A stretch of DNA of 64,000 nt from an uncultured Pseudomonadota bacterium (GCA_903928445.1 CAIYRB010000181.1:18141-82140); one strand, 5' to 3'; shown: positions 50,384 to 59,396, counted from the stretch's first letter. Numbers and translations are program-made. Notes: generated by a model not told the origin, from the sequence alone.

Positions 50384-51298
50384 GTGGCGAAATCAGGGCA
50401 GGCTCCAGCCGCGACGCCGATCGTTTTGCTGTATCGGTTGATCTCGGGAAGTGTCGCCATGCTGCCAAACTGGCTGCTGCGTGCGCTGGCCTGGGGCTTG
50501 GCTTTCATGTTAGTCCGAGGGGTCAAGCTTAGGCGTCCATTGGTTCGGCAAAATATCGCGATTGCTTTGCCGACGACCTCACTGGCGGAACAGGATCGGA
50601 TCTACCTTGAGTCCGTTTACCACTTCGTCCTGACGCTCTTTGAGACCGTGGCCGGTGGCTGGATGACTCTCGCTAGCACCGTGACCATCGAAGGCGACGA
50701 AGAATTGCACCAAGCCCTGGCGCAGGGCAAAGGCTGTCTGATCCTGTGCATTCATATGGGTAACTGGGAAGCGCTTGCCGCAAGCGTTAGTCGCGGGGTG
50801 GCGCCGACTTCAGTGGTTGTTAAAAAGATTGGCGATGGGCCAGTTGATGCCTTTGTACTGTGGTTGCGCCACCGTGCCGGCTTTCAAGCCCTGCAGCGCA
50901 AAACCAAGGGCGATGTCTACCGCCGCATCCTCGAGGCGTTGAAGACCAATCAGATCGTCGGCTTTGTCATGGATCAATATCAACCCGGCGCCCCTGAGAT
51001 TGATTTGTTTGGCGTGCCTGCCAGAACCAATAATGGCCTAGCGACGATCTGGAGGCGTACCGGAGCTCCAGTCGTTCCCATCACCATCAGGCGTGATGGC
51101 CCCCACCAGCACCACGCAATCATCTTGCCGCCTTTGGAGCTAAAGGTCAGTGCCGACCCGCAGGCCGACGTACTCGAGGCGACGCAGGCCTTCAATCACG
51201 TCATCGAGGAGATGATTCTAGGTAACCCCGAGCAGTATTTTTGGTTGCATGATCGGTACAAGGTTGGACGCCAGAAGGCCGCGCCCGCCCCGCCTTGA
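50384..51298 (+). CDS. Lysophospholipid/lipid A acyltransferase (LpxL/HtrB-like)
   Basis: A 304-residue inner-membrane acyltransferase of the LpxL/LpxM/HtrB family. A hydrophobic N-terminal region (about 14-44), the catalytic H-x4-[DE] pair in HMGNWEA (His124/Glu129), VMDQYQPGAPEIDLFG and a TIRRDGPHQHHAIILPP strand support it. Homologues add secondary acyl chains to lipid A or act on ornithine/glycolipids. GTG 50384 has GGAG eight bases upstream; GTG 50375 is in frame. The frame that continues after its stop holds a second coding-like segment, described separately. Confidence 0.85.
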   Translation: MAKSGQAPAATPIVLLYRLISGSVAMLPNWLLRALAWGLAFMLVRGVKLRRPLVRQNIAIALPTTSLAEQDRIYLESVYHFVLTLFETVAGGWMTLASTVTIEGDEELHQALAQGKGCLILCIHMGNWEALAASVSRGVAPTSVVVKKIGDGPVDAFVLWLRHRAGFQALQRKTKGDVYRRILEALKTNQIVGFVMDQYQPGAPEIDLFGVPARTNNGLATIWRRTGAPVVPITIRRDGPHQHHAIILPPLELKVSADPQADVLEATQAFNHVIEEMILGNPEQYFWLHDRYKVGRQKAAPAPP

Positions 51299-51568
51299 GG
51301 GGTCAAAAGATCCTCGTTAAAGCCGGCGCATGCAGGCTCTGGTCAGCTACGATTTGACGGCGGTCTGCAGTTTAAACCTAGGGAAGATGACGCAATAAGC
51401 GGCAAGATCAGGTTTAAAAGCGGCAAATCCTGCGCTGTCGAAGGCAAGCTGTTACGCTATGATTCGAGTAAGCGCGCTTGCATCGTTAGGCTTGATAAGG
51501 GAGTTCCGCTCGCACTAATCATGGAGGGGCAGCGGATCATCCTGAAAAAATACCATGCCTTGGACTAG
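51299..51568 (+). other. Open frame with PilZ-like composition and no start codon
   Basis: Between the TGA of the acyltransferase gene and a TAG at 51566 the same frame stays open for 89 sense codons and reads like a real protein: FDGGLQFKPREDDAISGKIR, then SGKSCAVEGKLLRYDSSKRA and IVRLDKGVPLALIMEGQRII. The G-K-I-R-F, E-G-K-L-L-R-Y-D-S-S and I-V-R-L-x-K-G-x-P elements resemble a PilZ-like beta-barrel. No ATG, GTG or TTG precedes the coding-like part. ATG 51330 lies in another frame, and adding one T to TTT at 51353-51355 would join it to this frame (MQALVSYDFDGGLQ). It is either a frameshifted small gene, a decayed fragment or stop-codon readthrough; which is unclear. Confidence 0.4.
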
Positions 51569-51655
51569 TCTGTTGTAAACCTTGCTCAATGCCGCCCCAG
51601 CATGCTTAAATGCCGGCACTGCGCGGCCATCGGGCCGGCTAAGGCGAGGTAAATA

Positions 51656-52255
51656 GTGGCGAAACTCTATTTTCGGTATGGCGCCGTTGGCAGTGCGAAG
51701 ACGCTTAACTTGCTCGCCGTAGCCCATTCTTATACCCAGCAAAACAAAAAAGTATTTGTGATGAAGCCTGAGCTGGACGTGCGGTTTGGCCAGGATTCGG
51801 TCACTTCAAGAGCTGGTCTGAGCCGGCCAGCGGACCTCTTGCTGGGTCCGGAATCGACGCTGCCATTTGCGCAGTTGACGGCTTATCATTGTGTGTTAGT
51901 TGACGAGGCGCAGTTTCTCACAGCGGCTTCGGTGGAGCAGCTTCGAGAGGTCGCAACAACCTACAATGTCCCAGTGATTTGCTATGGACTGCGCGGTGAT
52001 TTTCGCACCCGCCTATTTCCAGGGGCGCTGCGTTTGATGGAGCTGGCCGATGAGATCAGCGAGGTTAAGACCACCTGTTTCTTTTGCAATAAAAAGGCTG
52101 TCTTTAACCTCAAGTTGATAGATGGTCAGGCGACCGTCCATGGGCCTGTGGTCGATCTCGGTAGCGAGGAGAAGTATCTGCCGGCTTGTTCTGGCTGCTA
52201 CGCCAACAAATTAAACCTGAACTGGGACACCTCCGAAGGACTGGTAGCAAGATGA
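51656..52255 (+). CDS. tdk: Thymidine kinase
   Basis: A 199-residue type II thymidine kinase salvaging thymidine to TMP. The P-loop reads GAVGSAKT (9-16), with Ala where most have the second-last Gly. DEAQF (83-87) carries the catalytic Glu84. A zinc site is formed by Cys141, Cys144, Cys178 and Cys181 (CFFC and CSGC). VICYGLRGDFRTRLFPGA is the conserved lasso region. The start is GTG 51656 with GAGG upstream. Its stop overlaps the dapD start (ATGA). Confidence 0.92.
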   Translation: MAKLYFRYGAVGSAKTLNLLAVAHSYTQQNKKVFVMKPELDVRFGQDSVTSRAGLSRPADLLLGPESTLPFAQLTAYHCVLVDEAQFLTAASVEQLREVATTYNVPVICYGLRGDFRTRLFPGALRLMELADEISEVKTTCFFCNKKAVFNLKLIDGQATVHGPVVDLGSEEKYLPACSGCYANKLNLNWDTSEGLVAR

Positions 52256-53292
52256 GCAACAAAGCAATGGATCCATGGTTCGCTTTTGGCCTCGGAGTAG
52301 GCAGTAAAAATGCGCAAGGGGCTTGGCTTGAAGTGTTCTTCCCCGCACCGCAGATCGGTGGCGACCTACCGTCTTCGCATGTCGCCGCCGAGCACGACGC
52401 CCTGGCCAAACTCCTCGGCTACTCCGGTGGCAATCAGGTGATCGAGGTCACAGCGGAACAGTTAAAAACATTGCCTTTGGCAGCGAAGACCTACCAGCCC
52501 TTTGTCGACTCGTCGCGACCAGTGGTGGCCGTGTTTCTCGCGAGCGACGTCGCGCCTGAGTCTGTTCCCGAGGCCTATTTAAAGCTGCACCTACTGTCGC
52601 ATCGACTGGTGCAGCCGCACGGCCAAAACCTTACTGGGATCTTTAAAGTTCTACCCAATGTCGCCTGGACTAACCTCGGAGCCATCGACCCAGCCGAACT
52701 ACCAGCGGCACAGTTAAAGGCGCGGCTGTCGGGCGCGCCCCTGACAGTGCGCATGGTTGATAAGTTCCCTCAGATGATCGACTACGTGGTCCCCTCTGGA
52801 ATCCGTATCGCCGATGGTGCTCGCGTACGCCTTGGCGCATATGTCGGTAGTGGTACGACCGTCATGCAGGAGGGCTTTATCAATTTCAACGCCGGGACCG
52901 AAGGCCCAAACATGATCGAAGGCCGTGTGTCGTCGTCGGTCTGGGTCGGCGCTGGCAGCGATCTGGGCGGTGGTTGCAGCACCATGGGCATCTTGTCGGG
53001 TGGCAATTCGACGCCGATTTCGATCGGTAAAAATTGCCTTTTGGGTGCCAACTCCGGCCTTGGCATCCCTCTAGGTGACGATTGCACCGTCGAGTCGGGG
53101 CTTTATCTGACGGCCGCGAGTAAGGTGCGTCTGGTCGCTCGCGACGGCAGTGACGGGCGCACGGTGAAGGCGCGCGAGCTAGCAGGCCGCAGTGGCCTGC
53201 TATTTCGCCGCAACTCTCTCAACGGAGCCCTGGAATGCTTACCTATCAAAGGCTCCATCGAGCTGAACGCAGACCTACACGACCATAACTGA
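52252..53292 (+). CDS. dapD: Tetrahydrodipicolinate N-succinyltransferase DapD
   Basis: A 346-residue left-handed beta-helix enzyme transferring succinyl to tetrahydrodipicolinate in the succinylase branch of lysine/diaminopimelate synthesis. The hexapeptide repeat region (about 195-300) includes ADGARVRLGAYVGSGTTVMQ and LGGGCSTMGILSGGNSTPIS. The N-terminal half matches the longer DapD class found in Pseudomonas and actinobacteria rather than the short E. coli form. ATG 52252 overlaps the thymidine kinase stop. Confidence 0.93.
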   Translation: MSNKAMDPWFAFGLGVGSKNAQGAWLEVFFPAPQIGGDLPSSHVAAEHDALAKLLGYSGGNQVIEVTAEQLKTLPLAAKTYQPFVDSSRPVVAVFLASDVAPESVPEAYLKLHLLSHRLVQPHGQNLTGIFKVLPNVAWTNLGAIDPAELPAAQLKARLSGAPLTVRMVDKFPQMIDYVVPSGIRIADGARVRLGAYVGSGTTVMQEGFINFNAGTEGPNMIEGRVSSSVWVGAGSDLGGGCSTMGILSGGNSTPISIGKNCLLGANSGLGIPLGDDCTVESGLYLTAASKVRLVARDGSDGRTVKARELAGRSGLLFRRNSLNGALECLPIKGSIELNADLHDHN

Positions 53293-53306
53293 GACGGTCG
53301 TCCCGA

Positions 53307-53332
53307 GAGCGGACCTCCAAGGGAGGCCGCTC
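53307..53332. terminator. Strong hairpin between convergent dapD and methyltransferase genes
   Basis: GAGCGG-A-CCTCC and GGAGG-CCGCTC form an eleven-pair stem with one bulged A and a three-base loop. It lies between the two convergent stop codons. There is no U-tract on either side, so termination there may be Rho-assisted or the hairpin may only protect 3' ends. Confidence 0.5.
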
Positions 53333-53336
53333 CCGC

Positions 53337-54164
53337 TTACTTATACGCAGCCAAATAAGCGACCCAGGCGTCGCAATCCTCGCCTCTTTCGACCGGCACG
53401 AAGTTGCCGTCACCCTCGCCATCCTCGGTCGATCCTTCCCACAGAATGTCGACCTTGGTGAAGCCAACCTCCAGCAAAATATCCTTCAGCTCCGGCAGGG
53501 TCCATAGGCGCCAATCATAGGCGAAGACCTTTTCGCGCTTCTTCTCACCTTTGCGCTTAAAGTGAATGTAGAACATGCCCTCATGGGTCAACGGATCAAA
53601 GGTGTCCTGGTCCCAGTAGTAGTCGAAAATATTTGGTTCGTCGCCTTGCTCGCTGACCTCTTCGTTAGGCTCTTGGCACTTGGGCCCACCAAAACAGTCG
53701 AGGAGAAAAACGCCGTCTTTGTTCAGGGTGCGCAGGCAGTTTTTAAAGTACTTCTTGAGCGTTACCCGGTCCTTAAAGATAAAGTACGAGAAGTTCTGCG
53801 CACAGATGACGTCCGCCATCGGCAATTTATTGCCAAGCACATTGCTCTTGTGCAGGTGGATCCGTTCTTGCTGCTTGGGGCTAAGTTTCGTCAGGTAGTG
53901 CTCGCTACCGTAGGCGAGGGGCTCTGGATCCAAGTCCACGCCGTGGGCAACATGGCGGGGACTGCGTTTGACCCATTCGCAGCAGTTGGCAAAGGTGCCG
54001 CAGAAGTCCTCGCGAAACACCAGGGGGACTCGGCCGCGTGCCTTAACATAAACTTCTTCTAAAAATCGAGCGTCCTCGGCCGGTGATTGCACGCTTTCGA
54101 AGTAGTAAAAATACTTGTCAAAGGGAGGTAGAGATAAGGTCTTCGTGCGTGTGCTAGTTTCCAT
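53337..54164 (-). CDS. Class I SAM-dependent methyltransferase
   Basis: A 275-residue methyltransferase. Motif I is FREDFCGTFANCCEWV followed by VAHGVDLDPEPLAYG (the D-L-D that binds the SAM ribose), motif post-I and IV region ADVICAQNFSYFIF, then VFLLDCFGGPKCQEP. C-terminal WTLPELKDILLEVGFTKVDI is the usual last helix-strand pair. The target is unknown. I start at ATG 54164 (METSTRTKTL), with AGGG four bases upstream; ATG 54197 is possible, and longer starts overlap apaG. Confidence 0.8.
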   Translation of the reverse strand: METSTRTKTLSLPPFDKYFYYFESVQSPAEDARFLEEVYVKARGRVPLVFREDFCGTFANCCEWVKRSPRHVAHGVDLDPEPLAYGSEHYLTKLSPKQQERIHLHKSNVLGNKLPMADVICAQNFSYFIFKDRVTLKKYFKNCLRTLNKDGVFLLDCFGGPKCQEPNEEVSEQGDEPNIFDYYWDQDTFDPLTHEGMFYIHFKRKGEKKREKVFAYDWRLWTLPELKDILLEVGFTKVDILWEGSTEDGEGDGNFVPVERGEDCDAWVAYLAAYK

Positions 54165-54275
54165 GCGTCCCTTGCGATTTTTATGGGTAGGAGTCATAGT
54201 ATAAGGCCGAACAAAAGTCGACGTGGTCCCCCAAGCGTCGATCAATGACCCCGTCAGACCCAGTGAGCAAGACCC

Positions 54276-54668
54276 ATGTACAAGCAAGTCACAGATGCCA
54301 TCGAAGTCACCGTACACCCTGCCTTTCTCGACGATCATTCGCAACCAGAAAGCAGCGTTTTTGTCTGGTCCTATGAGGTAGCGATCCGCAACCGCAGTAG
54401 TAAGCCGGTGCAGCTGCTAAGGCGCCACTGGAAGATCACCAATGCCCATGGCCAGACGCTTGAGGTCGAAGGCGAAGGCGTCGTTGGCAATCAGCCGGTC
54501 ATCATGCCTGGCGAGACCTACGAGTATAGTAGCTTTACCAATCTGGCGACCCCGTCGGGTTATATGGTTGGGACTTACGCGATGAGCGGTGGCGAGGGAC
54601 AGTCTATACAAGTAGCCATCCCAGCTTTTTCACTTGATAGTCCGCAGCAAATGGCCATGCCAAACTAA
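54276..54668 (+). CDS. apaG: ApaG family protein
   Basis: A 130-residue protein of the ApaG/DUF525 fold (fibronectin-III-like beta sandwich). Nearly the full signature is visible: VEGEGVVGNQPVIMPGETYE, YSSFTNLATPSGYMVGTYAM. ApaG is linked to protein-protein or pyrophosphate binding and to the ApaH/KsgA region in E. coli; here it sits upstream of hemH instead. The ATG at 54276 has weak upstream purines. Twenty-five bases separate it from hemH. Confidence 0.93.
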   Translation: MYKQVTDAIEVTVHPAFLDDHSQPESSVFVWSYEVAIRNRSSKPVQLLRRHWKITNAHGQTLEVEGEGVVGNQPVIMPGETYEYSSFTNLATPSGYMVGTYAMSGGEGQSIQVAIPAFSLDSPQQMAMPN

Positions 54669-54693
54669 CTTTATTGCAACGTAAGGAAAAGCG

Positions 54694-55731
54694 ATGGCAG
54701 ACCCTGCTTCCGATGTTTGGAAGGACGTTCCGCATGTGGTGATCTTGTGCAATTTTGGCGGACCGGCGTCGGCGGCAGCGGTTGAGCCGTTTTTAAGGCG
54801 GTTGTTCGAAGACCCCTTTATCATCCGGGCGCCGTTGCCACTGCGGATGCGGCGCTGGCTGGCTAATAGAATTGCCACCAAACGCGGGCCAAAGGCCTTG
54901 GCTGAGTACCGGGAGATCGGCTTTTCGCCGATCAACCGCATGACCGAGATCCAGGCGCGGCATTTGGAGCAGCAGCTGCAGGAAGTGCGGCCTGGAACCC
55001 GAGTGATCGTCATCAACCGCTATACCGCGCCAACCTCGGATGAAGTGCTGGCCCGCGAGGATCTGGTTGGGAAGAGAGTGTTTTTGATCACCCTTTATCC
55101 ACACCTTTGCCACAGCACGACGGTGAGTTCTCTGCGTGATTTTGATTTGGCGCTAGAGCGCCGCTATGGCAACCGCGATCTGCCCAATACCCGAGTGTTT
55201 TCCTGGTGGCAAACCCCGCGCTATTTGCGCCACACCTACCTAAATCTTCAGGCTGCACTTGAACCCTTGGTCAAAGCAAACGCCGACGGTCCGATTTCGA
55301 TCCTGTTTTCGGCGCACGGTATTCCCCTGCGCTATCATGGTCGCGGCGATCCTTACGTGAATGAAATCCAGACGCATTTTAGTGAGCTAAAACGGCGGGG
55401 CGAAGCCTGGCTGCGTCAGCTCGGCGGCAATGCCTTGCAGCGCTGTCACTGGGACCTCTCGTTTCAAAGCCGGGTGGGGCCCGTGGAATGGGTCAAACCC
55501 TACACCGACGAGACCATCGCTCTGCTTGGTAAGAGCCGAGGCGGTACTTTACTCTTGGTGCCGATTAGCTTTACGGCTGATCACATCGAGACCCTCTACG
55601 AGATGGATCATACCTATCAGCAGCTTGGTTTAAGCTCGGGATTTACGCGCTACGCTCGGGCCGTACCGTCGAACGACGACCCGGAGCTGGCGACGTGTTT
55701 AGCGGATGCGCTAAAATCCCACGGCTTTTAA
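54694..55731 (+). CDS. hemH: Ferrochelatase HemH
   Basis: A 345-residue enzyme inserting ferrous iron into protoporphyrin IX. The catalytic His208 lies in [18 protein letters not shown] and Glu299 in [24 protein letters not shown] is the conserved loop. The N-terminus [10 protein letters not shown] matches the family. ATG 54694 follows AAGGAAA. It is convergent with the nuoB-type gene, overlapping by four bases, next to the Fe-S cluster assembly operon. Confidence 0.95.
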   Translation: MADPASDVWKDVPHVVILCNFGGPASAAAVEPFLRRLFEDPFIIRAPLPLRMRRWLANRIATKRGPKALAEYREIGFSPINRMTEIQARHLEQQLQEVRPGTRVIVINRYTAPTSDEVLAREDLVGKRVFLITLYPHLCHSTTVSSLRDFDLALERRYGNRDLPNTRVFSWWQTPRYLRHTYLNLQAALEPLVKANADGPISILFSAHGIPLRYHGRGDPYVNEIQTHFSELKRRGEAWLRQLGGNALQRCHWDLSFQSRVGPVEWVKPYTDETIALLGKSRGGTLLLVPISFTADHIETLYEMDHTYQQLGLSSGFTRYARAVPSNDDPELATCLADALKSHGF

Positions 55732-56210
55732 TAGGTACGTTGGTCTGACGAAGCCTTGTCGTAGATCTTGTCCTGTAGCTGCATGAGTCCAGTCAGGACC
55801 GCCTCGGGTGTCGGCGGACAACCGGCGATATAGACATCGACAGGGATGATCTTGTCGATGCCTTGCAGGACGTGATAGGCGCGGTAGAAGCCACCGCTGG
55901 AGGCGCAAGCGCCCATGGCGATGCACCATTTGGGCTCGGCCATCTGCTCCCAGACCTTGAGAATGACGGGAGCCATCTTTTCGGTGATGGTGCCAGCCAC
56001 GATCATCAAGTCCGCTTGGCGGGGAGAGAAGCGTACGGCCTCGGCGCCAAAGCGGGCGATGTCGTACTTTGGACCGACCACGGCCATATACTCGATGCCG
56101 CAACAGGCGGTGCCAAAAGGGTATGGCCAAAGCGAGTTCTTCCGCGCCCAAGCGAGGAACTGGTCAGCCTTGGTGGTGATGTAGCTTTCGTTCTGAACTG
56201 GATTCTTCAT
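55728..56210 (-). CDS. NuoB-type NADH:quinone oxidoreductase subunit
   Basis: A 160-residue 4Fe-4S subunit with the N2-cluster ligand pattern of complex I NuoB: TACCGIE (Cys36/Cys37), MGACASSGG (Cys102) and [10 protein letters not shown] (Cys131). [20 protein letters not shown] is the conserved central strand. NuoB normally lies in an operon of 12-14 nuo genes; here it stands alone at the end of the suf run. Start ATG 56210 overlaps the Rrf2 gene stop (ATGA), showing coupled translation. Membrane-bound hydrogenase small subunits share the fold. Confidence 0.85.
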   Translation of the reverse strand: MKNPVQNESYITTKADQFLAWARKNSLWPYPFGTACCGIEYMAVVGPKYDIARFGAEAVRFSPRQADLMIVAGTITEKMAPVILKVWEQMAEPKWCIAMGACASSGGFYRAYHVLQGIDKIIPVDVYIAGCPPTPEAVLTGLMQLQDKIYDKASSDQRTY

Positions 56211-56710
56211 AACAGCCGTGAGCCTCCTGCGCGGCGTTTTGGAGCCCGGCACTCCTGGGTCTGGCTGACGAGGGACTCAAGGTCTTTGGTCAGTTCCCGC
56301 CTGTGGACCAGGTCGCCTAGTATAATGCCAGAAAGTGCCGAGCGAATCGCGGAGGAAATCAGCCCCCAGGCATCCTTTGAGCTGCAAACATGCTCGGAGA
56401 CACAACCGACGCCACCTTCTAGGCACTGCACTGGCTGAAAGCCGTCCTCGACAGCAAGAAAGATCTCCCAGACGGAGACGGCATCAGCGGGTCTAAGCAA
56501 CCTATAGCCGCCGCTGCGACCGCGCACGCTGCCGAGTAAACCGGCCTCGCGTAGGCGGCTAAGGATATGGTCCATGTAATCCAGTGGAATGCCCTGGCGC
56601 ACGGCGATATCGCTGCGCTGCACGACGGCAGCTTCGTCGGCACTGGAGTGCTCGGTCAGATCCATCATGATCTTGAGAGCATATCGACTTTTCGAGGTGA
56701 TGTTCATCAC
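56207..56710 (-). CDS. Rrf2 family transcriptional regulator
   Basis: A 167-residue Rrf2-type winged-helix protein, related to IscR and SufR. The N-terminus [20 protein letters not shown] and recognition region [20 protein letters not shown], then [12 protein letters not shown], are typical. Three cysteines (96, 103, 109) with C-x6-C-x5-C spacing could hold a [2Fe-2S] cluster, close to the C-x5-C-x5-C of IscR. It is encoded near the end of the suf operon, so it is a natural candidate for its Fe-S status sensor. Starts at either of two adjacent ATGs. Confidence 0.88.
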   Translation of the reverse strand: MMNITSKSRYALKIMMDLTEHSSADEAAVVQRSDIAVRQGIPLDYMDHILSRLREAGLLGSVRGRSGGYRLLRPADAVSVWEIFLAVEDGFQPVQCLEGGVGCVSEHVCSSKDAWGLISSAIRSALSGIILGDLVHRRELTKDLESLVSQTQECRAPKRRAGGSRLL

Positions 56711-56729
56711 CAGGCTCCTTGACGGCGCA

Positions 56730-57149
56730 TCATTGCACCGGAATCACATCGGTAATCGCTTCTTCGCCGAACTTCTCTTGGAGCATTTGCTGAACGCCGT
56801 TGACCAAGGTCATGGTCGACGACGGGCAGCCTGAGCAGCCGCCACCGAGGCGGATATGGGCCATGCCGGACTCATAGGCTTCTAGCCGGGCAAATCCGGA
56901 GTGCAGGGCTAGCATCTCCGACACCGGACCCTCCAAGTACACCGCAATGTCTTGCGCCTGACCACTGAACTGGCTGCTGGTCAGAGGTTCGCCGAAGCTA
57001 CCCTGCTCATCTAAACCCAGCAGCCCACGCATCGCTTCTTCCGCCTCGTCCTTGGTCAGGCCGTGGGCGACCTTGCCAGAAGGGACATGGGTTGCCTGCC
57101 AACTACCATCGGCCTTGCTGCTGATCACCACTGATTGTAGATCGCTCAT
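56730..57149 (-). CDS. NifU C-terminal domain (Nfu-like) protein, short
   Basis: A 139-residue protein with a non-conserved N-terminal 60 residues and a C-terminal NifU-like domain (SEMLALHSGFARLEAYESGM and IRLGGGCSGCPSSTMTLVNG, Cys105/Cys108) that carries a labile Fe-S cluster for delivery. It is distinct in sequence from the longer Nfu upstream, so two different Nfu carriers are co-expressed here. Its ATG overlaps the upstream nfu stop (ATGA). Confidence 0.85.
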   Translation of the reverse strand: MSDLQSVVISSKADGSWQATHVPSGKVAHGLTKDEAEEAMRGLLGLDEQGSFGEPLTSSQFSGQAQDIAVYLEGPVSEMLALHSGFARLEAYESGMAHIRLGGGCSGCPSSTMTLVNGVQQMLQEKFGEEAITDVIPVQ

Positions 57150-57718
57150 ACAGCCACCACCTCCAAGTAAGGATTGAATTCCGTGCGTAGGATGCTCTCG
57201 ATACCTTCCAAGGTACCGGTCATCGCGCTTGGGCAGCTGCCGCAGGCGCCCTGATAGCGCACCGTCAGGATGTTGCCGTCGAGTTCTAGGACCTCGAGGT
57301 CGCCGCCGTCCGCCTGCAGACCAGGACGGATGGTGCGATCAAGGATCTCTTCGATCTCCACCAAGTGTGGATCTAGGGGCGCGCCGTTGGACTTTGGCTT
57401 CGGCATCCGGTCGTCAAAGTCGGCATCATGGGTCGGCAAGGCCGAGCGGATCACATCCTCGACGCTGAGTGCTAAGACAGCCCAATCCGAAGCGCCATTT
57501 TGTGTCACCGTCAGGACGTTTTCAAATAGATGCACCTGGCTGACATTGGCCAGTCGTAACAGACGCGCAGCGAGTGGCACGTGCTCGCACTCGCGCGTCT
57601 CGGTGTAGGACACCTTGCCCGTGCGTTTGACGTCGCTGTTTAAGATAAACTTCCAGGCGTTGGGATTGGGCGTCCGCTGCGTCCGGATCTGGAGGTCTTT
57701 GGCGGGTTGGGATTCCAT
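57146..57718 (-). CDS. Nfu-type iron-sulfur carrier with N-terminal Nfu_N domain
   Basis: A 190-residue scaffold/carrier. An N-terminal Nfu_N domain (IRTQRTPNPNAWKFILNSDV) as in mitochondrial NFU1 is joined to a C-terminal NifU domain (EEILDRTIRPGLQADGGDLE and YQGACGSCPSAMTGTL with Cys159/Cys162). The start is ATG 57718, with GGAG eight bases upstream and five bases after the sufU stop. The frame is open further upstream inside sufU but not protein-like. Confidence 0.9.
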   Translation of the reverse strand: MESQPAKDLQIRTQRTPNPNAWKFILNSDVKRTGKVSYTETRECEHVPLAARLLRLANVSQVHLFENVLTVTQNGASDWAVLALSVEDVIRSALPTHDADFDDRMPKPKSNGAPLDPHLVEIEEILDRTIRPGLQADGGDLEVLELDGNILTVRYQGACGSCPSAMTGTLEGIESILRTEFNPYLEVVAV

Positions 57719-57723
57719 GCGAC

Positions 57724-58176
57724 TTACTCCGTCGACACCGTCGGTTGGTTGGATAGAGCACCGCTGAGTGCATGCCAGGCTAAGGCCGCGCATTTGACGC
57801 GTGCCGGGTATTGCCAGATGCCAGAGAAGATCTTCAGCTTGCCGAGTTGGTTGGGCGCGGATTCAGGATTCAGCTCGCCTTTGAGCAAGCGTTGAAATTC
57901 GCCAAACATCGCTTGGGCGACCTCGACCTTGGCGCCTTTGAGCGCGACTGTCATCATTGAGGCCGAGGCCTTGCAGATCGCGCAGCCCGAGCCTTCAAAG
58001 GCAATTTGCTGGATGATGCCGTCTGCGGTGACTTCGAGGTAAACCCGGAGGTGATCGCCACACAGGGGGTTGAAGCCTTCGGCGGCGCGGTTGCCACCCT
58101 CGAGCTTGCCGAAGTTTCTCGGCCGCTTATTGTGCTCGAGAATCACCTGCTGATAGAGTTCCATCTGGCTGCTCAT
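57724..58176 (-). CDS. sufU: SufU family Fe-S assembly protein
   Basis: A 150-residue IscU-fold protein. Zinc/Fe-S ligands Cys39 (NPLCGD, with Asp41), Cys65 and Cys68 region (GSGCAICKAS) and Cys129 (VKCAALAWHAL) are visible. The insertion between the second and third ligands is typical of SufU, which accepts sulfur from SufS in Firmicutes-like SUF systems. The start ATG 58176 overlaps the sufS stop (ATGA). Confidence 0.93.
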   Translation of the reverse strand: MSSQMELYQQVILEHNKRPRNFGKLEGGNRAAEGFNPLCGDHLRVYLEVTADGIIQQIAFEGSGCAICKASASMMTVALKGAKVEVAQAMFGEFQRLLKGELNPESAPNQLGKLKIFSGIWQYPARVKCAALAWHALSGALSNQPTVSTE

Positions 58177-59396
58177 GCAAACAACCTCTGGGTCTTTTCG
58201 ATCGCCACGACCAGGGCATCGATTTCGGCTTTGGTGTTGTAAAATGCCAGACTGGCTCTCGCCGTTGCCGGTAGGCCAAAGCGTTGCATCAGCGGCTGGG
58301 TGCAGTGGTGACCAGCGCGAATAGCGATGCCCTCTTGGTCGAGTAAGGTGCCGATGTCGTGCGGATGAATATCGTCTAAGGTAAAGCCCAGGATACTCGT
58401 CTTTTGCGCCGCCGTGCCGACCTGCTGCAGGCCTTTGATTTGGCGTAGACAGGACGTACCATAGTGCAGCAGCTCGGCCTCGGCCGTGGCAATGCGCTCC
58501 AGGCCCAAGGCGTTGACATAATCGATGGCGGCGCCGAGGCCAATGACCCCGGCAATATGCGGTGTCCCCGCTTCGAACTTCGCCGGTAGATCGGCATAGG
58601 TGGTTTTGGCAAAGCTGACCGAACGGATCATGTCGCCACCGCTGAGAAACGGCGGCATGGTGTCGAGCAGGGCGCGGCGGCCGTAGAGGACGCCAACGCC
58701 GGTTGGGCCAAATAATTTGTGCGCGGAGAAGGCCAGGAAATCAACGCCCAGAACCTGAACATCGAGCGCTTTGTGAGCCACGGCCTGGGCGCAGTCGAGC
58801 AGCACCGGAATATCCCGACTGTGCGCCATGGCGATGATTTGCTCGATAGGGTTGATGGTGCCCAGAGCATTGGACACGGCCACGATCGAGACCAATCGCG
58901 TGCGAGCATTGATCAGTTGCTCCAACTCGGGCAACAGGAGTTCGCCAGCATCGTTGATCGGAGCTACTCGCAGAATCGTTCCTTGGCGCTCGCACAGAAG
59001 TTGCCACGGCACGATATTGGAATGATGTTCCATCTCGGAGATGATGATCTCGTCGCCAGGCTTGAGACGCGAGCCAAAGCTGTGCGCCACGAGGTTGATC
59101 GCTCCGGTGGTGCCGCTGGTAAAGATGACCTCGGCGGCTTCCTTGGCGTTGAGAAAAGCGCGGACCTTTTCCCGCGACGCATCGAACTTGCGCGTCGCCT
59201 CTTCACTTAAAAAATGCACACCACGGTGCACATTGGCTGCACCCATGCGGTAATGCTCGGTCACCGCCTCAACGACGCTCGTCGGCTTTAAGGTGGTAGC
59301 GGCGCTGTCCATGTAGATCAGGGGCTTACCGCGAGCCATTTGATCGAGCACGGGAAAGTCGCGGCGAACCGCCTGAATGTCTAGCGGAGGACTCAA
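58173..59396 (-). CDS. sufS: Cysteine desulfurase SufS
   Basis: A 407-residue PLP enzyme of group II cysteine desulfurases, releasing sulfur from cysteine for cluster assembly. PLP lysine Lys227 (AFSAHKLFGPTGVGVLYG), the ISEMEHHSNIVPWQLL strand and the active-site Cys365 (RAGHHCTQPLMQRFG) are present. Length matches SufS. ATG 59396 overlaps the sufD stop. Confidence 0.96.
   Translation of the reverse strand: MSPPLDIQAVRRDFPVLDQMARGKPLIYMDSAATTLKPTSVVEAVTEHYRMGAANVHRGVHFLSEEATRKFDASREKVRAFLNAKEAAEVIFTSGTTGAINLVAHSFGSRLKPGDEIIISEMEHHSNIVPWQLLCERQGTILRVAPINDAGELLLPELEQLINARTRLVSIVAVSNALGTINPIEQIIAMAHSRDIPVLLDCAQAVAHKALDVQVLGVDFLAFSAHKLFGPTGVGVLYGRRALLDTMPPFLSGGDMIRSVSFAKTTYADLPAKFEAGTPHIAGVIGLGAAIDYVNALGLERIATAEAELLHYGTSCLRQIKGLQQVGTAAQKTSILGFTLDDIHPHDIGTLLDQEGIAIRAGHHCTQPLMQRFGLPATARASLAFYNTKAEIDALVVAIEKTQRLFA

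Noticed and set aside
51515..51742. A minus-strand frame across the thymidine kinase start
   Set aside because: It overlaps the thymidine kinase N-terminus, which has a conserved P-loop, and the start-less plus frame; no ribosome binding site.
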